From the NCBI GenBank assembly GCA_019722365.1, contig JADFUC010001960.1:62001-126000 (forward strand): a stretch of DNA of 64,000 nucleotides, in the 5' to 3' direction. The notes under the pieces were generated by a model, which was not told where the DNA came from, made no database searches, and saw only the letters and a program-made list of their open reading frames with translations. Shown here piece by piece: positions 34,104 to 48,200 of this stretch. Source of the DNA: Lithospermum erythrorhizon (Eukaryota; Streptophyta; Magnoliopsida; Boraginales; Boraginaceae). Positions within the stretch are counted from its first letter, which is position 1, and the number at the start of each line of letters is the position of its first letter. Made by a program: the position numbers and the translations under genes.

Positions 34104-37100
34104 AGACGAAACAATGAACTTTATTTTGAAGGAATTTAACATATATAAACAAAATGCATAGATATCAGAAAAAATTGAAATTTCCTTTTTTCATTGCCAT
34201 CAATGTTACATACGTTTATTACAATTTTTGACATTGGCAAAGTATTGTTTCAAAGTTTACACAGGGGTATTTCTGATAAATGCCTAAGAACTGTTATGAC
34301 TATATTAGTAAAATTGAGAATAAAACAAATATTGGTCTTTTCTTAAAAAGCATGTGTAATGGAAAGAAGAATTTTTATTATTTATGGAAAGAGTGAAAAC
34401 TAAAATTCACTCTAGGAAAAAATTTATCAACATCTGAGTTTTATTAAATCGAATAAAGTCATTATTCAAATAAGCCCATGAGTCACTGGCGTTTATTGTG
34501 ATTTGGTTGTTATAGAACTAAAGGATATTAGATCACGCCAGACCTTATCGGTTGAGCAATTTGCAGACATACGTCCGATTTATACATTCAAATTGCCATG
34601 TATATATATGTAAGTTCAATATATGTTGATTCTTAGACATTTGACATTTAGAATTTATCGAATCGACATTAAGTTATGATGAACTATAGAGCGCATTTAT
34701 AACCTATATATTAAGATGATGATCGGTTAATATTGTCTAATATATTGATATTGTGATCACATGCAAGAATTAGCCTTATGAAGCGATACAATGAGCTAAT
34801 AATAATATGTATTACTTACTTAGGGTCTAAAGTGAAGCTTGTAGAAAAGCATTCGGGGACGAAAATTCGATTTCGGGACTAGTTGATATAAGTGGTTTGG
34901 GGGTGGGATTGGGTGAGATGGAAGAGTTTTATCTCCTTAAAATTCTTATTCGTTTTGCACATAAATAGAGAGTTACCTCTCATAATAAACTGCTCAAGCT
35001 TCTCTTGACTCTTTGAAGTGAAAATTCTCCCCCTCGCATGGATTAGATGTTACTCACTTTAGGAAGAAATTAGTTTAACTTCTTTATTGTTCATTCTCTT
35101 TAATCATTACATTAAAATGCTTAAAGGGAGTTGGATAATTTAATGGTGTGGATACTCTTGGAGATGCATTTTGGGAATATGAGCTAAATCCATTTTCATT
35201 GCCATTAAAATATTGCAAAAGAAAGGTACACACTTGTAGTTCGTTATTTATTATTTTTGTATAATCCATAGTATTACTAGGATTCGTATCCGATTAGTTT
35301 AGGACATTTAGATACGATGTAGAATTCAACATTGGTGAGATGTGTGGCTTGATTTGAGTTGATATGAGCTTCACTTGATTTGAGCTTGACTTGAGATTGA
35401 CTAGAGTCGGATATGCGCCTATTCTGAGCCCCAGATATGTCGCAGTGGCGATGGGTAAAGAGGCTTGAGTACGGGCTTGGATACGGTCCGGGCACAGGGC
35501 ACTAGCGGTATTCCCGTATTGGTTGTATTTGGACTTGATCGTGGGTCTTGGACTTGATATCCGGTCTGCCTTTAGATTTGGTGCACTTGCGTAGCGTTTG
35601 CGGCGTGGGGAACGTCGCGATGGTGGGACTTACGCTTCTACCGTGTGACTTCAAGTAGCTTGAGGCTCTACTTGGGCTTGGTGGGTGGGACTTGATTTAA
35701 GCTTTTGAATATTTGCCTCTGGCGGCGCTTAGCGGCGTGTTTCGCTGAAGTATCAAGTATAAGGTTGAGCGTTCAGCTTGTTCCTATATCTGAAATTTGA
35801 TATATTGAATGACACCTGAAATCTATCAAATGTTCATCCAAGATGTTGAATAATCGAGAGTATGTAGCTTAATCCACGAATATTCGAGCGCTCTTGAAAT
35901 CACGAGTTAGATTGTCATCATATTTTGCTTCAAACTTAGAGAGGGCGTGCGCATTGCAGTAATCACCGCTTAGGCCTACATTTGGGCTGCGGGGTCTGTT
36001 TTTGACCACCTAGTGGTGTGTTTTACTTTTGGTTTAAAAAATTAAGTTAGAGAATTCGGAGATTTTTAAATTTAAATATTACAGTGTTTTCTAAATGTTT
36101 AAGGATATTTACGGATGGAAGTTTTAAAATAAAGGAAATTATTTATTTTGAATACTCGCTTCTGATTGGTCGGTTTGTTTTCAAGTGGATCACGATCTTA
36201 ACCGTTGATTTTGAGGCAAAATTAGGGCCCGATCGGATGATTACTTTGCCTCCAAGTAATCAAATGAGGCGCCTCTTTGATGATGGTAAGGTTTTCAAGG
36301 TCAAATACATTTTTATATTGACCCTGATATTTTCTTGATATATCAATTTTGACATGACTTCGAAATCCCTATTTCGAGGCTTAATTCTCGAGGGCCTTAT
36401 TCGATTGAGGGTTAAATTTGGTTTTAAGGTTTAATCGAGAACCCTAATTAGCCACATGACATTTTTCGAGTGGCTCGATTTTAATTAATTTGATTAATTC
36501 GTTTTAATTAATTTAATTATTTTATTTAATAAATTTTCGCTGTACACAACATGTATACATTAAAACGAGTATAAAAAGTATATTATACATACATATAATA
36601 GATTATTATTATACATACAAAGTGTGTAAGTGTAATATACAGTATACGACATATTATATATTCTCTCTTTTTTTAGTTGCCGTTTTAGACATTTGCACAT
36701 AAATTAAGGAAAATAAAAAGTTGTCCAGAAGTGCATTGGAAATGTAGAATGATAATCAATTGAAATAATATTATTGATTGACTGATAATTTAAAGAGAAA
36801 AAGTATAATAAAAATATAAAAATAGTACTTATTATGCTAAAATGATTATAAAAAAATAAATTTCTTTGACTTAAATAATAACTAAAAAAATTGAGGGAAT
36901 ATTATTCAACATGAACTTTGATTTATGATGTACCTGTCAAATTTGAAATGAAACATTTTTATAATGCTACTGTTACAGAAACTAATAATATTTCCTTATA
37001 TTACAAAAACTAATAATATTTCCTTACATAATGATCGTGTAATTCATAATTAGTGTTCAAATAAGGTTTCGAAAATTAAGTCCTTGATATTAATTAAAGT

Positions 37101-37303
37101 TAAAATAAGAGTTTTATATTAAAGTTAAAATAAGGTTTCCGGGAATTAAGCCAAAGTTAAAATAAGAGTTTTATATTAATTAACCTAATATTGTGTGGGA
37201 AGTTTAAGTTGCTCTATGTTATATTATTAAAATCTGTAAAACAATCATAAAAAAAGTTAGTCAATCCTTATTCACCCCCCCCTCTAAGGATAGTATTCCG
37301 TGT

Positions 37304-37306
<3 letters not shown>
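34104..37306. other. Intergenic, possibly old LTR remnants, no gene seen
   Basis: No protein domain is readable. 35330-35580 is a degenerate low-complexity patch built on ttgacttga/tgagcttga motifs. 35940-36500 is more GC-rich and could be a decayed LTR, but no partner copy was found in the window. Confidence 0.35.

Positions 37307-37344
<38 letters not shown>
37307..37344. repeat. (AT)19 microsatellite
   Basis: Uninterrupted alternating AT over 38 bases. Confidence 0.95.
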
Positions 37345-37348
<4 letters not shown>

Positions 37349-37629
37349 TTATGTGGCCTTGTCGTGATTATGTTTGACTTACGATTTAATGAGATGTTTA
37401 GGCTGTGTGCTTGGATATTGTTTGGGAGTAGAGTAGATGGTTATTGAGAGGTGATGGTTAGAGTTATGTATGTCTTGAGGTGACTTGAGTATTAGGATAT
37501 GACATAGAATTGGGATGATTATGGGTTAGGTGAACAACTGGGCGTTGTTTATCGAGCATGGAGGGGTATAGGCGTTGTTTATCGACTTTATAAATGCGTA
37601 TAAGAAGCGATGTATATCGACTTTATATA

Positions 37630-37936
37630 TATATATTAAATCAAGAATACTTACAATTTGTAGCGTAATGAGCATAAACAATTCTTTCACGAAGCCTCCT
37701 TTGAATTCTAATATACTAGCTTAACTTAATTTATACCTAGTTAGTCACTTTCGGGAGGGGTTGAATTCCACACTTGAGTTTGTTAGAAGCTGGATATCAA
37801 TTGAAGAAGAAGAACAAATCAAAACCTTGGTTATGCCATAGAATCATCGGCTCCTCCCATAGAGGAGGGGCGGCCTTCTATCAAATGGAGGTTAAGGTAT
37901 TTTTCCCTTGCATTAGGCTTTCATGTAAAATATATA

Positions 37937-37980
<44 letters not shown>

Positions 37981-38575
37981 CTCACATAAAGAGCCTAAAC
38001 AGCACTAACAGCTTGACACATTAAGCAAAACCCGTTTTATTTAATTAGTGCTTATCGAACCAATTAAAATAAACAACTCATTAATATTTTATTAGGCTTA
38101 ACAAGTCAAACAAATAAACAAACTCAACCAACTGGGTTAAATTAATCTTATCAAGTTTAATTAAGCGAGAGTTCAATTAACAAGTTAATTAATTGATACA
38201 ACAAGTCAATTAATTAAAACTCTTCAATTTATTTACATTACTAAAATTGTAATGTAATTATCCCATTAGGAATCGTTGATTACAATCAACTTTCCAATTT
38301 AACTTAAGTGCGGTTTATTTCATACATGAAATGGCTTCAGCGTCATTTATTATTGTGTGACCTTACAGGCTCGAGACCTTGATAGTCGTATAATAATATA
38401 CCATTAATATTATTATAAACGATTTATCATGAGAGATACAGCGATTTGGCATAGCAGCATTATCGTGAGGCCAGAGCTAGTAATTACAATTATTATGGTT
38501 GAATAGTAAATGAATTATTCACAATGATTATTTACTGACGGACGTAATAAATAAACTTAAATAAGCTATTGATTT
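37630..38575 (-). repeat. LTR, family A copy 5 (probable solo LTR)
   Basis: Shares with other family-A copies the cttacaatttgtagcg-type left region, the ggaggggcggcc area, aagtcaattaattaa, the ttcatacatgaaat block, ccttacaggctcg, a taatattattata block, and the pattern agctagtaattacaattat. The terminus near 38565 (agctattgattt) is a weak match to the family end. No pol is seen on its right, so it is probably solo or truncated. It contains the AT microsatellite at 37941-37979. Confidence 0.55.
37941..37979. repeat. AT microsatellite
   Basis: Uninterrupted alternating AT over 39 bases, inside LTR copy 5. Confidence 0.95.
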
Positions 38576-39739
38576 AAAGCCTTAATGAGAAGCAGCGTTG
38601 TTTAGCTTCAATCGAGTCCGCCCACTTATTTAGTAGCTTCTCAGTACATAACCAATATCATCTGCGAAGGTGAAGTCATGTCAATGTCTCAATGCATGAC
38701 TGCCATGGCAACTTTACGCGGTAATCAATCTAAAAGTGGGCGGAGATCAAGTCGAGACCCGCGATCAAGTCAGCCTTGACAGCCGAATCTGATGATAAGC
38801 TCACTGATCGAGGATAGTACTCCATGTCAAATCAGATAAGAGTCTCGATCCATCCAAAATAGGAATACATGCTCAAACTCGTAATAATAAGGGCGGATAC
38901 CGAATGCGAATAAACTCGAAGTATTTCAAATCAGCGAACTTCGTACGAGTCATTATCGAGTTCAAATCAAACAAAGCAAACCCAGGACATCTCGCTGATC
39001 GTCGGCAAAGGGACTCGTAATTTAGGCGATCGATCATAACTTTAATTTGATAAAGCGCATGGGAATTGAGGAATTTTTCATATGATAAATTTTATTTTAT
39101 TATTTTTTCATAAATAATAAAAATTGTTCTTTGCATTATATGTAATAGTAGTAGTGTAGACGGTGTAGTACATACTATTATAAATTAAATTCATACTTAA
39201 GTTTTTTATCTTTTTGGATGGCATACACTTCGTTTTCATGAAAATTAATATGTTAGTTGAATTAGTGTATAAACGTGTTATTATACTCGATATAATACCA
39301 ATTAGTAAGTCCTAAAATGCACATTTGTGGTTGAGACCGCACCAACACCACAAAGTCTACCTAATATATAGTCCTAGTTTTTCCCAAATGAGAACTCCTA
39401 ACAAATTTAATGCTCGGGTCATTTTAGCCGGTGCCGCCAGCATATACATGACCTAAATCAATGTCTGAGAGCAAATAGAGTGAAAACAATACGTATGCAC
39501 TTTCAAGTTACTAGTTTTGGGACAGACCCATGCATGTGCCACACATGGTCTTATTCACATGTTGGTAAAACCTGCCTACATTTTCAAGTAGATAGTTACA
39601 TCTTACTAGTAGTTCTCTCTAGGTTAAGTTCTTTCTTAATTAGTTGCATTCATTCATTGGAAATAAATAATGAATTTATTTGAATAAGATAGTTATTAAT
39701 GGATTGATAAACTCTTATGTTCTAGTTCAATTGTAGCTT
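38576..39739. other. Intergenic, no gene seen
   Basis: 38600-39050 is CG-richer and could be the remains of a retroelement interior, but no domain could be read. The rest is AT-rich. Confidence 0.35.
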
Positions 39740-40110
39740 TGATTGTGTGGATTGGTAAGAGTGATGTTATTGGGCCGGGGAAATCTGAAACAACCCGATA
39801 CCCGATCCGAAAAAGCATACCCGGTAAGATTATCGGTTCATTGAGCATAATTTTGTCGATACGAATGGGCCGTACCGATAGCGAAAGTTTTGTTATATGA
39901 CAAAAAATTCCGGACCGAAATACCCTAAATCCGGAACAAAATACCCGTAATCCGAACAAAAATATAATTTTTTTTAATACCATGAGACCCACCCGAGGAC
40001 GAAAAATCGGAATTGTATCCAGTAAGCTTCTCCGAGTCGGGTCCTGGTAAATTTTTTCGATATCGGCTTGGACAGGACTTAGATAATAGGTTTTGGTCCT
40101 TTTTCGGTCC
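39740..40110. repeat. Degenerate CCGA-motif patch, possibly from a hAT-type element
   Basis: Many variants of (a)cccgatccga, ccggaccgaaatacc and aatccgaacaaaa on the + strand. This gives a 138-codon frame on the - strand (39696-40112) with repeated GFRVF/RSG-like wording that is an artefact of the repeat. Patches of this type accompany some plant hAT-type elements; a weak similar patch precedes the hAT pseudogene at 63400-63500. Confidence 0.3.
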
Positions 40111-42739
40111 AATTTTTACGGAAGTATTTACTTGGTTAGGACGATAACAACTAATTGAAATGATTGATAACGAGGCTGAGGGTATTGTAAGAAGAGTAGA
40201 TTAAACAACGGTTGTCTAATATAGACTTTTTTGTAAGGTCTTATAGGTTGGTTGGAGTTCTTTGGATAATATTCAATATGAGAAAAAATTTCCTTTTATA
40301 TGCATCTGCATGTGGAAACCATAATCACATGGATAAATTGAGAGATAAACTCATTATATATGTTGAAAATTCAGCGATATTTCATGTAAAATTCAATTAA
40401 ATATAAGAGGGTAACACATGATCATATCATTATCGGTATGATTTGAACTAATTAATATGGGATGAGATATTGATGGGTATTAGATTTTTTCTTTTTTATA
40501 GCGATGATAAGTAGTAATGCTAATATATAATTGAAAAATTATATTAAATATAAAATTAAAAAAGAAATATCTCTAGAGATTAGACTCGAGCTTAGAACTT
40601 CTTATTTGAAAGTCTAAAATGGGTCCTCATTAGGCAGGAAAGTATGTGAAATGGATAGTAAGTGCGTATATGAGAATGAGATACAAAGAAAAATAGAATT
40701 TGATGTAGAATTCATGAATGGTTGATTGTTTTCTTTATTATTTCATATGTTTCTATTCAATTTTATTGATGTTTTGGAAATTTTCAAAATAATTCAATCA
40801 ATACATGCATGTGTTAAATGATGGTTAAACAAACTTTATAAAAATTATCTATATTTATTATTGTAACTTGTAATTTGCCTATGGCTTTAAAAGAGAATTA
40901 AAAACTATACTACCCAATTAAATCATCAATAGAGGGGTGCTCAGTATTGAAATTAAAACATAAGCTCTGCATATAATGGAGGAATTAGGGTGTATAGGGC
41001 CCGGAGGAGCCGTTGTCCCCTAATTTTTCGAAAAATTGAATTTAATTAAGTATTTTTAAAAAAAATTATAATTATTCTTTTAAACATTATGTTGTGCATC
41101 CCTTATATTTTTATATTTTTACTTATAAATATGATATCAAGTAATTCGCCTCCTTATATAAATTTTTTGATTTTACCACTATTACCACAAGCTAAACGTG
41201 GAATCAGAATAACCAAATCTTTTTCTGCTTTTTGTCATGAAGTAGTTCTTCAATATGTGGAATTATTACACAGCTTACATATTCATATAATCAATTCATA
41301 AATAATTCAATGAGGATCTAAATTGATTTGATGAGCTGTAAGTCAAAATCAATTAAGATTTGGTAAACTTTAATTACTCATAATGGCTACAACCGTTTGT
41401 ATCGACATTGTACATTCATTTCTTCAAATTGAGGAAGAGCCAACGTTTTAATCTAGCTATACTACTTAAAGTTGTTGATTACTCATCACCTTATTCCAAC
41501 TAATTGACCTTTTTCCTTCATTATTTTGATGTAATGTATGTATGTACCTTTATTAATTTACTACTGGTGGGTTTGGCACAATACAGAAATGATTTAAATT
41601 CCTAAAATATTTAATAATGTCTAGGTTTTGAGCATAAAAAGTTCATTTACAAAAACTGATAACAAACATATTCAAGATTCAAGAGTCAAAAACATACAAA
41701 AGGGAAGTGTAGGTTGATGTAATTCATAGTTATGAAATGCGAATGTGAAAGCTTGACCCGATAGCTACTAACAGTTGAACATTAGCCTTGTGCTCCGTAT
41801 ACTCTGGCACCAAACAACAGGGATGCGGAGGAAAGAGAGTAACGTCACTGAGCTTGCAACTATAACTAAAACATATCCGGGGACCTTGAGTGCACTTTTG
41901 CATGGCAAAAATTTCTAAAACTTTGGATCGGTAGTACATATACAATTTCAAATTTGCATCTATTAATACTCGATTTTGTAATTGCCATTCCTCAAAATTC
42001 CCTCTAGTGCCATTTGGCTAGTCAAATTATCAAGATACAAAGTTGTGCGGACAAGAATCTTTATTGACTCACTTTGTATTCCATCATTTATATATTATTA
42101 TAAGGTTTGCATATTTGAATATTCCATGGATAAAAAGGTATTCTCAATGGGCATAATTCATATGATCATATCTTCAAAAACTCACGGACTAATTTCACAA
42201 TTTCGTCAGGTGAAAATGATGGTTATTGGTCGTGGCCTCCTTGATGCGTGAAAATACAAAAAATGAGTAAGAGATTACTGAATCGGCCAGCGCCCAATGG
42301 TTGATGTGTTAGCCATTGATTTTATATAAACATGAGGATACCATGGGCGGTACTTTGGATACCGAAAAGGAAATACATTTTTCAAAAAGTGAGAAGATTT
42401 TTGTATATGAAATACAATTTTAACATTTAAAATAATATCATCCCATGCTTCGGAATAAGAAACAAGCGATGCGAGATCTCGAAGCATTTTTAACGGGAGT
42501 ATTATTAAGTAGAGGATATTATATATAAATCAATATTGCATTCAATTTTCACAATGGGATTGATGAGCGAGGAACTTTATATTAAATCGAGGTGAAGTTA
42601 TTCGTTTTCTGAGAATAAAGATTAATTATTCAAGTTGACATAATACAAACATAAAATGAAACATGTTAAATTGTGAATTAATGCTTATAATATGTATACT
42701 TTCCTATAAGATCAAATTGTTCCACTAATAATTGGTGTC
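40111..42739. other. AT-rich intergenic DNA, no gene seen
   Basis: Only short frames without recognisable domains. No LTR edges or inverted termini found. Confidence 0.45.
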
Positions 42740-45250
42740 TTATATGACCCGACCCAGTCGGCCTTGCGAGTGAAGTCGTTAAATCCGAACACAGTCACTT
42801 TGAGCCGATGGGCGACTCGGTTTAAAATCACAATTCGTTTCATCCAAAATGTGATCCGCGATTAAGTTTTTCCAAATCAAAAGCAGTTTTTAAGATTTAT
42901 AACCGTGGTGATATCGGCTTGTGACCTTATATATATACCTGACTTATATCCCAAAATAAAGTAATGCGGTAATTTACAACGGATGACTCACGTCTTTGTA
43001 TCCACGAGTCTGAAAATAGCTGATGAAGCCAGTGAAGTTTCTCAAAGGAAAATACAACAATCAAGCAGGTTGACAACACGTCAAAATCAATTTGTGAGGA
43101 TATACGCCACCCGATGCTCACTGGCCACCAAGACAAAACTCTCAAAACTGACCTCTTGGCTCATTAAAACTTGTCAACCCGAGGCACAAATGAAATCTTG
43201 GCCCCGTCACGAAAAGTGTAAGCCGCGAGCTTAGTGAAAACTCTTAGCGAGGGGTGAGCTTTGTCTGAGGCGAGTCAATCGATAATATAATAGTCAAATA
43301 TGAATAAAATACATATATCGGGACTACACAAAAAGGTCATACAACATAATTCATGAAATCTCGGACATAATACATGAAGATATAATAGAAGGTTAAATGA
43401 CACACAATTTGAGAGAAAGAAATCAATAGACCAACATTAAAGAGCTACAGTCGTCGAACCTCGCATCTCACCATGTCCCTTTGTTCTGACCTCTAATGCG
43501 CATATGCTCAATCCGTCTGCGCCGGGGTAAAATTTAATCAATAATCGGCTCAGCTTATACGCGTGCTAAGGCCAAAAGCGCACTTATACACAAGTATAAA
43601 GCGCGCCTTATACATTATAAAGGCGCATCCCAGCTCATCACGCTAAGTACAAGGCACACAGCTCTTATACACACAAGTATAAGGCACACCGCTCTTATAC
43701 ATTAAATTATAAGGTCACAGCATACAGCTATACCATAGTATAGGGCCACGTCGACAATGCACACAACAAAGTGATCAAAGACTCGTCCCCGCTCTTGCTA
43801 CCCAAAGTATAAGGCCAAACCCTTGTATCACAGTAGTATAGGGGCCACGCAACAATGCACTGCAGCCAAGCGGTGATCAAAAGAGTCATACCGCTCTTAT
43901 GCAGTATAAGGCCAAACCGCTTAAACTATCTCTCTTAGTAGTCTGAGGGGCCAATAGTCGCATATCGCATGGAGGAAATCGCTTCATCGCTGCTAATCCT
44001 TATTTATAAGATTAAGCCTCGATACTCGAGTCACTTTCAGGTCATAGATAACTTTCCCAACAATCACCTACCAGTAACCGGCTACTCTACTCCCAGACAA
44101 TATCAAACACCACGGCTAAAACATCTACATTCGTAAGTCGAACACAATCGCCAACAAGACCCACGAGAAATCATAAGTCTTGAAGCAAAGATACAGAAAT
44201 CATAAGTCTTGAAAGGCCATAATCCAGAAATATAAGTTGGGAGTTCAAGTATTACTTACTCGAAGCGATCTTGACGCCACGAAATATAATCACATAATCA
44301 TATAACAATTACATGTATATGTTCTCACGTAATCATAACGCACAATGACATGTATATCATTACCGCGTAATCATATCGCGATACGTATTGTATGAGTTTA
44401 AAGTAAATGCATTAAGTAACACCCGTGAGATAAGTACTCACTACTGCTAGCTACACATGAGGAGCCTTCGCGAAAACAATCAAGGTAATTGCCCACTTTC
44501 ACGATCAGCGCTAAACAACACCCGAAGTAATCAAGACCTCTTTCTTACATCACAGGCGTTACAGAAGATACATAACCCCGACTCTTAGGGGAACTATCTA
44601 CAACGGTCTAACATGACGGATAAACTATCGTGAATTATAATCCCATCGGACCGCAGCCTTGATCGATTCCCGCTAATTCCATCTTATCACTTTCTCATTA
44701 CAATCGACTTATAAGTTATTAGCCCAATCGTCGAGTCATAATTAACAATCGCCTCCGAAATATCAATTATAACTTCGGCTTAAATTTACACTTTTGACAT
44801 AACACCCTTTAATCAATTTTAAATCACCAATTTAACATCATATACCAACTATAATAAGGTCGATATAACCTCGCACATTTAAGTCTTACAAAAATATCAC
44901 GTAAAAGTCAACCGAAAACCTAAAAGTCAACTCGACCATGCGTCACCGAAGCGATCTACAAATCACAGATTCATCGCTCATCGTCAGAACCCATAACCAA
45001 CTAAGATTTATCATAAAATTCAATTATGGAAAAATTGCTAAAAGTCGAAAAGCTATGTCAAAACCCAAGAAGCTATCTCGAAAGACTTGAGGAAATTTCT
45101 TACCTTAACTTCGAAGAGAATGATGGGAGAACAATATTCTAACCGATCTTGAGTTTGAGTGACAATGTCGAAGAGAGAAATAGAAAATGAAATTTTTTAA
45201 GGGGAGGGGGTGAATATTTAAAACCCATAGCGTAGAAAAAGATGATGATG
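42740..45250. other. GC-richer repetitive region, unclassified
   Basis: Composition differs from the AT-rich flanks, and it holds the hairpin array at 43554-43930. No protein domain could be read on either strand. It may be a decayed LTR or a non-autonomous retroelement, but no second copy is in the window to test this. Confidence 0.3.
43554..43930. repeat. Array of short hairpins (CTTATAC...GTATAAG)
   Basis: Short inverted repeats recur every 30-60 bases: cttatac/gtataaag (43583-43600), ccttata/tataaagg (about 43607-43622), cttatac/gtataag (43664-43682), cttata/tataag (about 43694-43712), ctatac/gtatag (about 43729-43742) and cttat/ataag near 43898-43910. Two longer copies (about 105 bp) with tatagggccacg, caatgca, gtgatcaaa and gtataaggccaaac are near 43739 and 43844. 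Confidence 0.7.
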
Positions 45251-48200
45251 AAGTGTTTGATAATGATGATGTGGAAGATAAGCATGGTAGATATTTAAAA
45301 ACTTCAGTCTAGTTTGGTTTAATTTATTTCGACTTGCTCATTACTTAAATCTCCGAACCGATTCGAAGAAAATATTCATTTCAAAAGCTACTTAAATTAT
45401 AAATAATTCGGCTAAAAAATTCTGAAATAATATTATCATCGAGATTATTTAAAATATCCTAAGATGAATAGAAAATTTAAAATTTTTTTTTTTTTTTAAA
45501 TGGGTTATTAAATGTCTCTCATAAATGGATAAATACATCTCCTTTCCACAGTTATATGAATAATGATATTTGTCTCAATTAGAAAATTATTTTGACAAGT
45601 TTATTTTAATTTTCATATGGTATTAAGATGCTCTTTTTACAATGTTAAGTGCTAAATACCTCTTGTCTATGAATAGACACACAAAGCTTCAGTGAGCTCA
45701 TCTAAACTCTTAATCCCATTTTATGCCCCAATCATTGATCTAGAATGCTGTGATATCGTACATTAAATTGATTAACGAGGCTCGAAAGAATAGCTATCTA
45801 CTGCCCATAAAACCAAAACTTAAAAATATTGGCGATATCCATTTTTTATTATGTGCTTGATATCCTTAGGATTAAAAGCGTCATCACACTTGAATTCAAG
45901 CAGTAAAAACTTGTGAGAGAAAGCTTATATAAACATAGAAAAAGACACTTGGTTAAATTTCTTATACTCTGCCAACCAAATCGTAGCATATTAAATGTCC
46001 TTGAAAACATGAGTCCGCGCTTGATCATTAAATATTGAGAGAATAAGCTAATCCGTTTCAATCATGACAGGATGCGGATACTATTTGCCGTTACGCATTA
46101 CAATTTCATTTGCTTAATCTACGGTATTAGACTACTTACGATTTAAGTTAGGATAGATTCATATACCACATTAACTACAATTATTTCATCCTATCGAACA
46201 CAGCCAATAAAGAAGAGGATATGCGATATTAATATAACATGCATTTTTTCCTACTTGAGTTAAATTAAAACATAACCACAAAATAACTTCCGAGTTTGAC
46301 AAAGCAATAAATGCCGACAAGTACTATAGAAATCAACGAGTTGAGTAAAAGATGTGATGATTTCTTACCCGTAAATCGTCATCGTCATCATCGTACAACG
46401 GGCATCCCTTGAAAGAAAGAGGAAACATGCGCATAAAGAGCTAGGCTAGTAAGCAAGACGATACCGTTCAAAAGTGGCTTAATGTGCACCAAGCCATATA
46501 ATTCGGCGCCGCTTATCTACCGGTTGCTTTCAGTGACTTAATATTTTATTGACAATTTCACGTACCTATGAAATGCAAGAAATGTAATGATTAGAAATCT
46601 TTCGCGAATTGACAAACAAAGAGAGGCATAGTTACAGCGTTTGAATTATCCATAAACTACGTATTTATCGTGGAGAAGTGAGCATGATCCCACATTTACC
46701 AAAATAAAACAATTATTTTGAACCTATTGAGGATCATCGACACGATAATAAGTTCAAGCAAAATGGAATAAGAATTAATAATTTATCGATTCTATCATAT
46801 CTGACATGAAAGCATTCCATAATTTAAGATCATCGCTTATAATGTAGACTCATCTAGTTTAGTAAGAGTGTGAAGATATGGTATCATTTCTCTGATGTTC
46901 ATTCGCCCATGCATGATGCAGTTGGAAGAGCTAATCATAAGTAACCATTGACATGTATGATACGTAAAAATCACGGCCAAATGCTAATCATATATAATCA
47001 TTCCACTTGATGATGAGTAGCAACGTCAAACTTTATTTTGAAAAGTAAAATTATTTTGTTAATAGATTTAGAGTAGTAGCGGATGCACGTATTAAAAGAC
47101 TTACCGTATCTTACATGGATTCTTCGCTTCAGGTAAAAGTGGAAATTGACCTTCTACATCCCGCATCTCGTCACTGCATTATGATATTAGAAGGCCGGCC
47201 CGATCATCAAGAATCGCTCCTGAAAATTCTCCATATTTCGTCACTCGCGTGTCTGACAATAAGCGTCATCTCGGTGTATATCCCACATGCTCATATATAC
47301 CAATTTCATTTACATTCTTAGCCAAATGTATAAAGTAAAGCATCCACGTCGCGGCATTCACGAACTATATGATCATTAATTATACAATGAATTTTTAATT
47401 GAGTCGATGTTGAGCAAAGAAGGTGACAATGGAATCATCTGCATGGCTGAGGAAAGAAATGAAAAATGGAATACCTTTAGCCTTCTTGATCAGATACTCT
47501 TATAAGATAGTGAAGTAGGCCGTACCAAATTTAATACGCCCCTGAAAATATTCAGCGCCCGTGTATAGTGTCATGATCTTCTGTCATGAAGTCGGACGGG
47601 AGTCGATTACGATGGTGAAGTGTAATTTTTTTTATAAACGGCGATGGTTTTATTCGGGGAATTTTAAAACCTAAGCCAAAAGCGACTTCATTTTTAACAT
47701 TTTCATCATATTAATCCATCAAAATAAATTTATACTTACTCGCGTCAGTGAGATTCGTTCATATTTATGATAATCTAAACTCAATTCTTAGCTTATCGAA
47801 GGCACTATTAATACTCAAAAACTAAACCAAAAATATTAATATCCAAATAATTACTGAATATATTAACAAATTCTAAGATCAATAACAATTAAACAAGATG
47901 ATTAACAATTAATAATTAAAGAAGATGAATTTCAATCCAATAAATTTCAATATCTTTAAATTTCAATCTAATAAATTTGCAATTACAATACTCACATCGT
48001 CGATCAATCAATTTCAATACTCTTTGAATTTAAAGTGCTTTCGATTACAAAATTAACCCAAAATATTCCAAAATTAACTTAAAAATTCAAGTAAAGAACT
48101 CAATTACAATCCTCCCAAAATTCAAAATTCATACATAAAACCAATAATTCATACAAAATCAAAGAGGTGATTATGATTATTCAATTAATTGAAATAATTT

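Noticed and set aside
39696..40112. 138-codon open frame on the - strand
   Set aside because: Repetitive wording produced by the CCGA motif patch; no domain.
43554..43930. CRISPR-like array
   Set aside because: Units are imperfect, spacers are not unique and even, and the context is a plant nuclear genome; better described as a hairpin repeat.
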